Shown here one piece after another: positions 1 through 5,602 of a stretch of 5,602 nt of DNA; within the stretch, counting starts at the first letter, position 1; every line of letters begins with the position of its first letter. Both the position numbers and the translations under genes were made by a program. The DNA is taken from contig JAQGMD010000137.1 of assembly GCA_028292565.1 (NCBI GenBank), positions 1 through 5,602 of the forward strand, in the 5' to 3' direction. The notes beneath the pieces were generated by a model that was not told where the DNA came from, made no database searches, and saw only the letters and a program-made list of their open reading frames with translations. Source of the stretch: Burkholderia sp. (GTDB taxonomy: Bacteria; Pseudomonadota; Gammaproteobacteria; Burkholderiales; Burkholderiaceae).

Positions 1-113
1 GCGTCCTCCGTCGCAAGCTGGGGCAACAAGGCATAGTATGATTGGCAAGATGCAGCGGTTCATCCCCCGCTATCCGGCACACGAGCCCGTCACTTTTCGA
101 AAGACTCTGTCGT

Positions 114-1865
114 ATGCACGCAGCCGCGTTTATCCAGGATCTCGCCGTGATCATGCTGATCGCGGGTATCGTCAGTGTTCTGTTCCATCGCCTCAAGCAA
201 CCTGTCGTCCTCGGCTATATCGTTGCGGGCGTCATCATCGGTCCCCATACGCCGCCGTTCAAACTGATCCAGGACGAGCATACGATCCAGATCCTGGCCG
301 AGCTCGGTGTCGTCTTTCTCATGTTCTCGCTCGGGCTGGAATTCAGCCTGAAGAAACTGAGCCGGGTCGGCGCAACGGCGTTCGTGGCCGCGCTGGCCGA
401 GATCACATTCATGATCTGGATCGGCTTTGAGATCGGCTCTTTCTTCGGATGGAAGCCGATGGATTCGCTGTTCCTCGGTGCGATGCTTGCCATCTCATCA
501 ACCACGATCATCGTGAAAGCGCTCGAAGAACTCGGCATGAAGCGAGAGAAATTCGCTCAGCTGATTTTCGGCATCCTGATCGTTGAAGACATCCTGGCTA
601 TTGGCCTGATGGCGCTTTTGTCGGGGATCGCGATGACGGGCGAGGTCGATGCCGCCAGTGTGTTCGCCACGGTCGGCAAGCTGTCGCTGTTCATGATTGT
701 CGCTTTGGTCCTCGGGTTGCTGGTCGTGCCGCGGTTGCTGGTCTATGTGGCCCAGTTCAAGAGCAACGAGATGATGTTGATCACAGTGCTCGGACTATGC
801 TTCGGCTTCTGCCTGCTGGTGGTGAAGCTGGAATACAGCATTGCGCTCGGCGCTTTCCTGATCGGCGCCATCATGGCCGAGGCGCGGCCATTGCACTGGA
901 TTGAAAGATTGGTCGAGCCGGTGCGCAACATGTTCAGCGCGATTTTCTTCGTCGCGATAGGGCTGTTGTTCGATCCGACTGTACTGGTCGACTATGCGCT
1001 TCCGATTGCCGTGATCACCGTGGCGGTGGTGCTCGGCAAAGTGCTTACCTGCGGCCTCGGCACATTCCTCGCGGGCCACGACGGACGCACTTCGATGCGT
1101 GTGGGAATGGGCGTGTCCCAGATCGGGGAATTCTCGTTCATCATTGCAACGCTGGGCCTGACGCTCAAGGTCACCAGCGAATTTCTTTATCCGATCGTGG
1201 TCGCAGTATCGGCAATCACCACCTTGCTGACTCCCTACCTGATCAAGGCCGCCGACCCGCTCTCCGCGAGGCTCGCTACATCGATGCCGAACCGCATGGC
1301 GGATTTTTTCGGACGCTATTCGGTGTGGCTGCAAAGCATACAGCTGGAAGGGGACAGGGCCGTCATTGCGAATATCATCCTGCGCATCTCGTTGCAGATC
1401 CTGGTCAACTGCGCGCTGGTTGCGGCGGTGTTCCTAGCCGGGGCTTACCTGATCGGCGGCCGGAATGTCGTGACCTCGATCACGGATGAACAAATACAGC
1501 GCACCATCGTATGGGGCGCGGCGCTGGTGATCTCGTTGCCGTTCCTGATCGCAACCTATCGCAAGCTGGAGGCGCTCTCCATGTTGCTCGGCGAACTGCG
1601 GATGACCCCGAGAGTCGCCGGACGTTACAAGGCCGGTATGCGGCATATGGTCTTCCGACTGATACCCGCCTTGTCCATCGCCGCAATCCTGCTGCTGATT
1701 TCGGTGCTCAGCGCCAGCATCCTGCCCCCGGCGGAATGGCTGGCCGCTGTACTGATTGGCGCCGCCATATTGGCGGGTTTGCTCTGGAAGCCGTTCGTCA
1801 AATTGCATGCGCGCTTGCAGATCGCTTTATTCAAGACTCTGGAAGAAGACAAGAGCGAGCATTAG
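114..1865 (+). CDS. CPA2-family monovalent cation:proton antiporter (Kef-like membrane domain, no TrkA-N domain)
   Basis: This is a polytopic inner-membrane protein of 583 residues, predicted to exchange K+ or Na+ for protons. Residues about 8-385 form a Na+/H+-exchanger core of alternating hydrophobic segments. Family hallmarks are PVVLGYIVAGVIIGP (30-44), GLEFSLKKL (74-82), the TM5 ion-site motif VEDILAIG (157-164, acidic pair E158-D159), ALGAFLIGAIMAE (244-256), FFVAIGLLFDP (278-288) and SQIGEFSFI (335-343). KefB and KefC carry a cytosolic TrkA-N/RCK nucleotide-binding domain after the core. Here no GxGxxG Rossmann motif is seen; instead there are about four further hydrophobic stretches (about 418-448, 465-481, 513-536, 540-558) and a charged tail. 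The ATG at 114 is chosen because TM1 begins within a few residues of it. An in-frame TTG at 42 would add 24 polar residues with no better ribosome site; the site before 114 is itself weak (GAAAG). Family assignment is strong; ion specificity cannot be read from the sequence. Confidence 0.93.
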   Translation: MHAAAFIQDLAVIMLIAGIVSVLFHRLKQPVVLGYIVAGVIIGPHTPPFKLIQDEHTIQILAELGVVFLMFSLGLEFSLKKLSRVGATAFVAALAEITFMIWIGFEIGSFFGWKPMDSLFLGAMLAISSTTIIVKALEELGMKREKFAQLIFGILIVEDILAIGLMALLSGIAMTGEVDAASVFATVGKLSLFMIVALVLGLLVVPRLLVYVAQFKSNEMMLITVLGLCFGFCLLVVKLEYSIALGAFLIGAIMAEARPLHWIERLVEPVRNMFSAIFFVAIGLLFDPTVLVDYALPIAVITVAVVLGKVLTCGLGTFLAGHDGRTSMRVGMGVSQIGEFSFIIATLGLTLKVTSEFLYPIVVAVSAITTLLTPYLIKAADPLSARLATSMPNRMADFFGRYSVWLQSIQLEGDRAVIANIILRISLQILVNCALVAAVFLAGAYLIGGRNVVTSITDEQIQRTIVWGAALVISLPFLIATYRKLEALSMLLGELRMTPRVAGRYKAGMRHMVFRLIPALSIAAILLLISVLSASILPPAEWLAAVLIGAAILAGLLWKPFVKLHARLQIALFKTLEEDKSEH

Positions 1866-1897
1866 GGCCCGCGCACTAACAAGTTGTTCATTGTGGC

Positions 1898-1969
1898 GGT
1901 CGTAGCGGGATGCAATGCCAGGGGGCCGCCCAAGTGCGCCCGGCACGCCGCAGTGCGCCCGCTACGGCC
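1898..1969. repeat. Long inverted repeat between convergent genes, possible bidirectional terminator or REP-like element
   Basis: Arms at 1901-1909 (CGTAGCGGG) and 1958-1966 (CCCGCTACG) are perfect 9-base inverted copies. They extend to 12 positions (1898-1909 / 1958-1969) if one G-U pair is allowed. The 48-base spacer is very GC-rich and contains a direct repeat AGTGCGCCC at 1933-1941 and 1952-1960, plus a small internal stem (GTGC/GCAC, 1934-1946). It lies in the gap between the 3' ends of the antiporter gene and the small minus-strand gene, where a bidirectional terminator would be expected. There is no T-tract on either side, so a classical intrinsic terminator is not shown. A dispersed intergenic repeat is an equal possibility. 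Confidence 0.5.
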
Positions 1970-2003
1970 AGCGAAATTGGCCAACTTATTCCTGCGCAGT
2001 GCC

Positions 2004-2243
2004 TTAGTCGACAGCACCTTGGTCGCGCAGCCATTGGACCAGCTTCTGCAAACCGTCGCGGTTGATGGAGATCGCGCTTGATACCAGTTCGTTGGGGTCG
2101 CCGGGGACGTCTTCTTTGATCTGGATTTCTATCGAAGAATCGTTTCCCGTGTGCAGCGTGACCACTAATTGCTCAGTGCCCACGGAACCGGCGTTGCGGA
2201 TGACGGCTTGCCCTGTTTCGGATGCCTGAAATGTGGTTTGCAT
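2004..2243 (-). CDS. Small acidic protein of unknown function
   Basis: This gene encodes 79 residues that I do not recognise. It has no signal peptide, membrane segment, cysteine or metal-binding pattern. The N-terminal two thirds are polar and alternate in a way that suggests beta-strands (QLVVTLHTG, SIEIQIKED). The C-terminal end, ISINRDGLQKLVQWLRDQGAVD in two adjoining parts (residues about 58-79), should form an amphipathic helix. The protein is rich in D, E and Q. The coding call rests on a well-placed AGGAGA ribosome site five bases before the ATG, an open frame in the gap after the glycosylase gene, and a protein-like composition. It starts 51 bases beyond the glycosylase stop on the same strand, so it may be co-transcribed with it. 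A TACAAT box (2274-2279, minus strand) about 30 bases before the ATG could be a -10 element of its own promoter, but no good -35 is seen. Confidence 0.72.
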   Translation of the reverse strand: MQTTFQASETGQAVIRNAGSVGTEQLVVTLHTGNDSSIEIQIKEDVPGDPNELVSSAISINRDGLQKLVQWLRDQGAVD

Positions 2244-2248
2244 GCGGT

Positions 2249-2254
2249 TCTCCT
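2249..2254 (-). promoter_or_regulatory. Ribosome binding site of the 79-residue gene
   Basis: On the minus strand the bases read AGGAGA, five bases before the ATG at 2243. This near-consensus Shine-Dalgarno sequence is the main support that the small frame is translated and that this ATG is its start. Confidence 0.7.
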
Positions 2255-2294
2255 GGATCTGCTGGCGACGTCAATTGTACGCTTTCAGGAACGC

Positions 2295-2849
2295 TCACTT
2301 TTTCGAAATAAAAGCATTTCCCTCGATGTAAAACCGCAATTCTTCATGCGCCCAATGTCCGGCATAGGCGACGCCGATGCGTGGTCGTTCGACGATGGAA
2401 AACGTTTCCTTCCACAGCGGTTCGGCAATATAGAAATCATCTTTCAGCAGGTCATGTCCGTTCAGCCGTTTGTCGATGCCCATGGCCCGGCACAACAGGC
2501 CCGGTCCTTTGGTATTGGCTTCGATATTGGCAATGGGCTCCAGCGCGCGCAATAACACCGCTGCGCCGTGGCCTTCCTGTTCGGTGACGACATTCATGCA
2601 ATGGTGCATGCCGTAGATCAGGTACACATAGGCGCGGCCGGGTGGGCCATACATGATCTGGGTGCGCGGTGTGATGCCCTTTGATGAATGCGATGCGAGA
2701 TCGTGGGCGCCGATGTAGGCTTCGGTTTCGACGATACGTCCGCGGCGCTCGACGCCGTCGACGATATGCACCAGATGTTTGCCGAGAAGTTCGCGTGCAA
2801 CTTTGACGGTGTCGCGATTGTAGAAGGAGCGGGGGAGTTTTTTGTCCAT
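2295..2849 (-). CDS. mpg: 3-methyladenine DNA glycosylase, AAG/MPG family
   Basis: This monofunctional base-excision-repair glycosylase removes alkylated purines such as 3-methyladenine, and in this family often hypoxanthine, leaving an abasic site. The 184-residue product is near the usual bacterial length (about 190-200) and seems complete. Family motifs occur in order: RSFYNRDTVKVARELLGK (7-24), GRIVETEAYIG (37-47), DLASHS (50-55), YVYLIYGMHHCMNVV (74-88), VLLRALEP (98-105), GPGLLCRAMGID (115-126) and RPRIGV (155-160). By comparison with human AAG, E43 matches catalytic E125, Y45 matches Y127 (intercalating/base-pocket region), H54 matches H136, Y76 and Y79 match Y159 and Y162, and R101 matches R182. 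The frame stays open upstream to an ATG at 2942, but those 31 extra residues are encoded by the adjacent palindromic repeat and do not resemble the family, so the ATG at 2849 is chosen. A purine-rich GGGGAAGGA sits about 13 bases before it, somewhat far for a ribosome site. The gene may be read through from the dehydrogenase genes upstream. Confidence 0.95.
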   Translation of the reverse strand: MDKKLPRSFYNRDTVKVARELLGKHLVHIVDGVERRGRIVETEAYIGAHDLASHSSKGITPRTQIMYGPPGRAYVYLIYGMHHCMNVVTEQEGHGAAVLLRALEPIANIEANTKGPGLLCRAMGIDKRLNGHDLLKDDFYIAEPLWKETFSIVERPRIGVAYAGHWAHEELRFYIEGNAFISKK

Positions 2850-2861
2850 GGGCTGGTTACA

Positions 2862-2970
2862 GTCCTTCCCCTTCAAGGGCGCCCGGCGTAGGGGGAAGGC
2901 CGGGATGGGGTTCGCTGGTGCGCAATCAAAACCCATCCCCACCCTGACCCTCCCATTGGAGGGGAGGAAA
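2862..2970. repeat. REP-like pair of GC-rich palindromic modules in inverted orientation
   Basis: Two related modules face each other. The right module (about 2930-2970, plus strand) starts AACCCATCCCCACCC and holds a hairpin with stem CCCTCC (2948-2953) / GGAGGG (2958-2963) and loop CATT. The left module (about 2862-2912), read on the minus strand, starts AACCCCATCCC and holds a hairpin with stem CCTTCCCC (2864-2871) / GGGGAAGG (2892-2899), with a self-complementary GGGCGCCC (2877-2884) in its loop. The outer arms GGGATGGGGTT (2902-2912) and AACCCATCCC (2930-2939) are near-perfect inverted copies, differing by one G. This head-to-head arrangement is like a bacterial interspersed palindromic doublet, and similar C-rich elements are common between betaproteobacterial genes. 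Its position after the small dehydrogenase subunit suggests a role in 3'-end formation or RNA stability. There is no T-tract. Bases 2973-2993 (TTGAGGGCTTGCGGGAGAGGG) may be part of another such element. Confidence 0.7.
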
Positions 2971-3000
2971 CTTTGAGGGCTTGCGGGAGAGGGAAATGAA

Positions 3001-4137
3001 TCAGCTCAACTGATTCGCAAACATCTCCAGATGATGATCCGTGCTGCCGAACTGCAGTTCAATCGCCATCAATCGCTTGAAGTAATGGCTGACGTCCAGT
3101 TCATCGGTCACGCCCATGCCGCCATGGAGTTGCACGGCCTGCTGGCCGACGAAACGGCAGGCCTGGCCGATCACGACTTTGGCGGCGAACAGCGCGCGCC
3201 GGCGTGCGACAGGATCGGGGTCGGTGCAGCGCACGGCAGCCAAGTAACTCATCGAACGGGCCTGCTCGATATGCAGCACCATGTCGGCCATCCTATGCTG
3301 CAATGCCTGGAATTTTCCGATCGGCACACCGAACTGCTTGCGGTTCCTGGCATACTCGACGGTCGCGGCAAGCAGCTTGTCGAGGGCGCCGACAGCTTCG
3401 GCACACACGGCTGCGAGGCTGATATCGAGAATTTCGCCGAGCCGGGTTTCGGGGTCGCTGTCGGCATCGAGTAATGCGCTGGCAGGTACGAAGGTTTGGC
3501 TCAGCCGGACTTCACTGGCGCGTACGCCATCGACGGTCGAGTAGGGCACCTTGCGCAAGCCCTCCGCATTTCCCGGTACCGCGAATACCGCCAGCGGTCC
3601 ATGTTGCCCAGCCGCCGCGAGACGCGCGGTGACCAACAGGACATCCGCTGAAGCGCCGTGTGAAACCAGGCTCTTGTGCCCGGTCAGCATATAGCCGTCG
3701 CCGGCCGGCCATGCGCGTGTTTCGATCGCGTGCCAGTCAAAACGCGTACCCGGTTCATCATGCGCGAGGACCGCGATTTCTTCGCCGGCGGCAAGTGCCG
3801 GGAGCAGGGCGGAGCGTTGTGCGCTGTTGCCGAGCGCCGCTATCGTTTTGGTCGCAATCACTGCGCTTGCCAGATAGGGTTCCAGCAGCAAGCCTTCACC
3901 GATCGCATTCATGACCAGCATGGTGTCGATCGGACTGCCGTCGAGACCTCCTTCTTCTTCGGGCACGTTCAACGACAGCAAACCGATATCCGCCAGCCCT
4001 TGCCAGACCTCGCGGCTGAAGCCTTCCGCCGACTTTTCCCTGATCTGCCTGCGGGTTTCAAAACCATACTCCTGGGAGACGAAGCGGCGGGTGGTGTCGA
4101 GCAGCATCTGCTGTTCGTCGGTAAATGTGAAATCCAT
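3001..4137 (-). CDS. Acyl-CoA dehydrogenase small subunit, PimD-like (probably non-catalytic partner of a heteromer)
   Basis: This is a flavoprotein-family subunit of 378 residues, with N-terminal helical (about 1-115), beta (about 120-225) and C-terminal helical (about 230-375) domains. It best fits the small subunit of pimeloyl-CoA-type dehydrogenases. It carries the FAD-contact motifs YARNRKQFG (262-270) and QLHGGMGVTDE (336-346), which the large subunit lacks. It lacks a catalytic base: where medium-chain enzymes have YEGT it reads FGSTDHH (363-369), and the helix-G position used by isovaleryl-CoA dehydrogenase falls in LDISLAA (237-243), with no Glu. The usual acyl-enzyme loop motif with GSD is degraded too (HDEPGTRFD, 126-134). 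The ATG at 4137 is fixed by GAGGAG five bases upstream and by the MDFTFTDEQQ N-terminus typical of the family. The frame runs open upstream to 4704, but that stretch overlaps the large-subunit gene and is not protein-like. It lies 11 bases after the large-subunit stop, so the two are surely co-transcribed. Substrate is inferred, not shown. Confidence 0.92.
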   Translation of the reverse strand: MDFTFTDEQQMLLDTTRRFVSQEYGFETRRQIREKSAEGFSREVWQGLADIGLLSLNVPEEEGGLDGSPIDTMLVMNAIGEGLLLEPYLASAVIATKTIAALGNSAQRSALLPALAAGEEIAVLAHDEPGTRFDWHAIETRAWPAGDGYMLTGHKSLVSHGASADVLLVTARLAAAGQHGPLAVFAVPGNAEGLRKVPYSTVDGVRASEVRLSQTFVPASALLDADSDPETRLGEILDISLAAVCAEAVGALDKLLAATVEYARNRKQFGVPIGKFQALQHRMADMVLHIEQARSMSYLAAVRCTDPDPVARRRALFAAKVVIGQACRFVGQQAVQLHGGMGVTDELDVSHYFKRLMAIELQFGSTDHHLEMFANQLS

Positions 4138-4142
4138 CGTTA

Positions 4143-4148
4143 CTCCTC
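4143..4148 (-). promoter_or_regulatory. Ribosome binding site of the small dehydrogenase subunit
   Basis: On the minus strand the bases read GAGGAG, five bases before the ATG at 4137 and just past the stop codon of the large-subunit gene. It decides the start of the small subunit against the much longer open frame, and supports tightly coupled expression of the two subunits. Confidence 0.85.
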
Positions 4149-5345
4149 TTACAGGCCCAGGATCATCTGGGAGATGATGTTCTTTTGAATCTCGTTGGAG
4201 CCGCCGTAGATCGACAGCTTGCGCATGTTCAGGTAATTGGCGGCGAGCGGGATCGAATAGAACGGCCCCACCACATCGCCCTGGTACCCGGCCGCCATCG
4301 CTTCGCGTCGCAACGGCAGCGCATAAGGGCCGACCGCCTGTGTCAGCAGCTCGGTGATCGCCTGCTGGATTTCGGTGCCCTTGATTTTCAGGATCGATGC
4401 TTCCGGCCCCGGCGCGCGTTGCTGCGCTTCCGCCGACAGCACGCGCAGGTTTGTGATCTCCAGCGCGGTCAGGTCGATCTCGACCTGGGCTATGCGCGCG
4501 GCGAACATCGGGTCCTTGATCAGCGGTTTGCCGTTTTTGATTTCCAGCGATGCGATGCGCTTCAGACGCGCAAGCTCGCGTTTGGCGATGCCGATGCCGG
4601 CGATATTTGTGCGCTCGTGGCCGAGCAGGAATTTGGCGTAAGTCCAGCCTGAATTCTCTTCGCCCACCCGGTTTTCTACGGGAACGCGCACGTTCTCGAA
4701 CCACACTTCATTGACCTCATGCGCGCCATCCATCGTGATGATCGGACGCACCGTGATGCCGGGCGTCTTCATGTCGATCAGGATAAAGGAGATGCCGCGC
4801 TGTGGTTTCACTTCGGTGTCGGTGCGTACCAGGCAGAAGATCCAGTCCGCATACTGGCCTTGCGTGGTCCAGGTCTTCTGGCCGTTGACGATGTAATGAT
4901 CGCCCTCACGTATTGCACGGGTCTTCACCGATGCCAGGTCGGAACCGGCGCCGGGTTCGGAATACCCCTGGCACCACCATTCTTCCGCCGCCAGGATTTT
5001 CGGCAGGAAGCGGTGCTGTTGCGCCGGCGAGCCGAATGCCATGATGACCGGCGCCACCATCTTCAGGCCGAACGGAATCCCGCGCGGCGCGCCCGCTGCC
5101 GCGCCTTCCTCTTCAAAAATATACTGCTGCACCGCGGTCCATCCCGGACCGCCGAACTCGGCAGGCCACGATACGGCGCCCCAGCCTTTGGCATGCAGGA
5201 TGCGCTGCCAGCGCACGTAATCGTCGCGCTCAAGGATCAGGCCGTTGAGCACCTTGTGCCGGATGTCGGCCGGGAGGGACTTGGCGACGAATTCGCGCAC
5301 GTCCTGGCGGAAGGCGATTTCTTCAGGGGTGAAGTTCAGGTCCAT
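4149..5345 (-). CDS. Acyl-CoA dehydrogenase large subunit, PimC-like (probable catalytic subunit)
   Basis: This 398-residue FAD-dependent acyl-CoA dehydrogenase subunit would introduce the 2,3 double bond in an acyl-CoA and pass electrons to ETF. The best family fit is the large subunit of pimeloyl-CoA dehydrogenase. Visible motifs are MDLNFTPEEIAFR (1-13), GWGAVSWPAEFGGPG (54-68), the substrate/FAD loop CQGYSEPGAGSDLASVKT (125-142), NGQKTWTTQGQYADW (154-168) and IYGGSNEIQKNII (379-391). The last motif has Gly (GGS) where medium-chain enzymes place catalytic Glu (YEGT). E244 in LLGHERTNIAG (240-250) aligns with the helix-G Glu of isovaleryl- and long-chain acyl-CoA dehydrogenases and is the likely base. 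The FAD motifs RxQFG and QxxGGxG are absent (TQAVGPYALP, 335-344, stands in the latter place) and are found in the partner encoded 11 bases downstream. An AAGAGA ribosome site lies five bases before the ATG. The gcdH stop is 67 bases upstream on the same strand. Dehydrogenase identity is near certain; the pimeloyl-CoA substrate is inferred from family and context. Confidence 0.94.
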   Translation of the reverse strand: MDLNFTPEEIAFRQDVREFVAKSLPADIRHKVLNGLILERDDYVRWQRILHAKGWGAVSWPAEFGGPGWTAVQQYIFEEEGAAAGAPRGIPFGLKMVAPVIMAFGSPAQQHRFLPKILAAEEWWCQGYSEPGAGSDLASVKTRAIREGDHYIVNGQKTWTTQGQYADWIFCLVRTDTEVKPQRGISFILIDMKTPGITVRPIITMDGAHEVNEVWFENVRVPVENRVGEENSGWTYAKFLLGHERTNIAGIGIAKRELARLKRIASLEIKNGKPLIKDPMFAARIAQVEIDLTALEITNLRVLSAEAQQRAPGPEASILKIKGTEIQQAITELLTQAVGPYALPLRREAMAAGYQGDVVGPFYSIPLAANYLNMRKLSIYGGSNEIQKNIISQMILGL

Positions 5346-5388
5346 GGATTTCTCTTGTTCGTTGTGCGCACTACGCGGCGTTGAAAGC

Positions 5389-5405
5389 GGTGCGCAGGGC
5401 GCACC
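5389..5405 (-). other. Short GC-rich hairpin between gcdH and the large-subunit gene
   Basis: The stem GGTGCGC (5389-5395) pairs perfectly with GCGCACC (5399-5405) around a three-base loop. It begins seven bases after the gcdH stop codon. It lacks a following T-tract in the direction of transcription, so it is more likely a processing or stability element, or a weak attenuator, than a full terminator. A nearby palindrome GTGCGCAC (5364-5371) shares its core sequence and could form alternative pairings. Confidence 0.4.
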
Positions 5406-5412
5406 CGGCGTG

Positions 5413-5602
5413 TTACTGGAATGCCTGGATGCCCGTCTGTGCGCGGCCCAGGATCAGCGCATGGATGTCATGCGTGCCTTCATACGTATTGACTACTTCC
5501 AGGTTCACCATGTGGCGGATGATGCCGAACTCATCGGAGATGCCGTTGCCGCCCAACATGTCACGCGCGGTGCGTGCTATGTCCAACGACTTGCCGCAGG
5601 AA
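5413..5602 (-). CDS. gcdH: Glutaryl-CoA dehydrogenase, C-terminal part
   Basis: Only the last 62 residues are in the window; the rest lies beyond the right edge. The enzyme oxidises and decarboxylates glutaryl-CoA to crotonyl-CoA and CO2, using FAD and passing electrons to ETF, in lysine, tryptophan, aromatic and dicarboxylate breakdown. The visible residues contain [15 protein letters not shown], then [17 protein letters not shown] and [11 protein letters not shown], which is the diagnostic GcdH ending and nearly matches the human enzyme. The Glu of YEGT (codon 5479-5481) is the catalytic base, equal to human E370, and it is intact. The LGGNG motif is the FAD/dimer contact. The stop is TAA at 5413-5415. 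It is the first visible gene of the minus-strand block and is followed 67 bases later by the dehydrogenase pair, which points to a shared dicarboxylyl-CoA route. Confidence 0.95.
   Translation of the reverse strand, partial: SCGKSLDIARTARDMLGGNGISDEFGIIRHMVNLEVVNTYEGTHDIHALILGRAQTGIQAFQ

Noticed and set aside
1..41. Possible 3' end of an upstream plus-strand gene (frames closing at 36 or 41)
   Set aside because: Only about 12 codons are visible in either frame and neither gives a recognisable C-terminus, so no gene can be supported.
42..113. Longer antiporter start at a TTG codon
   Set aside because: The added 24 residues are polar and unlike the family, which begins close to TM1; the ATG at 114 fits better, although its ribosome site is weak.
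795..1334. Minus-strand open frame of 179 codons inside the antiporter gene
   Set aside because: Its product is dominated by H, R, E and Q, as expected for the complement of membrane-protein codons, and the sense frame is clearly the real gene.
1884..2081. Plus-strand 65-codon frame after the antiporter
   Set aside because: It spans the inverted repeat and the antisense of the small gene, has no ribosome site and no conserved-looking sequence.
2862..2970. CRISPR array or intrinsic terminator in the GC-rich gap
   Set aside because: There are only two inverted modules without regular spacers, so not CRISPR; hairpins lack T-tracts, so a standard terminator is not supported.
4185..4652. Plus-strand open frames of 60-220 codons opposite the dehydrogenase genes (also 3031-3474, 3676-4188, 4719-5384)
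   Set aside because: These are antisense shadows of GC-rich coding sequence, with compositions lacking hydrophobic cores and no ribosome sites or family motifs.
4138..4704. Upstream extension of the small-subunit frame, giving a 567-residue protein
   Set aside because: It overlaps the large-subunit gene in another frame, is rich in R, A and G without family motifs, and the GAGGAG site plus MDFTFTDEQQ start fix the true start at 4137.

Overview
The window looks like a piece of a Burkholderiales-type betaproteobacterial chromosome, perhaps an Oxalobacteraceae relative. This is inferred from the fairly high GC, the style of the proteins and the GC-rich intergenic repeats; no rRNA or marker gene confirms it. 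It holds five complete genes and one partial gene. No tRNA, rRNA, CRISPR array, insertion sequence or phage gene is visible.

Layout. A CPA2-type monovalent cation:proton antiporter (114-1865) is the only plus-strand gene. It converges on a minus-strand block across a 138-base gap that carries a long inverted repeat. Read in its own direction, the minus-strand block starts beyond the right edge of the window: the C-terminal end of glutaryl-CoA dehydrogenase (gcdH, 5413-5602), a large acyl-CoA dehydrogenase subunit of PimC type (4149-5345), a small acyl-CoA dehydrogenase subunit of PimD type (3001-4137), an AAG/MPG-family 3-methyladenine DNA glycosylase (2295-2849) and a 79-residue protein of unknown function (2004-2243). 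The 151-base gap between the small subunit and the glycosylase is largely filled by a REP-like pair of GC-rich palindromic modules in inverted orientation.

How the genes work together. The three dehydrogenase genes fit one catabolic unit. A heteromeric acyl-CoA dehydrogenase would start beta-oxidation of a dicarboxylyl-CoA such as pimeloyl-CoA. One round on pimeloyl-CoA gives glutaryl-CoA, which GcdH oxidatively decarboxylates to crotonyl-CoA. The two PimC/PimD-like subunits carry complementary halves of the usual acyl-CoA dehydrogenase motif set, so they very probably act only as a complex. The glycosylase (base excision repair), the antiporter (ion/pH homeostasis) and the small protein have no evident link to this pathway.

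The window is mostly conventional. The points most worth a second look are the motif partition between the two dehydrogenase subunits, the antiporter with extra C-terminal membrane segments in place of a TrkA-N domain, and the repeat that supplies the leader of the glycosylase gene.
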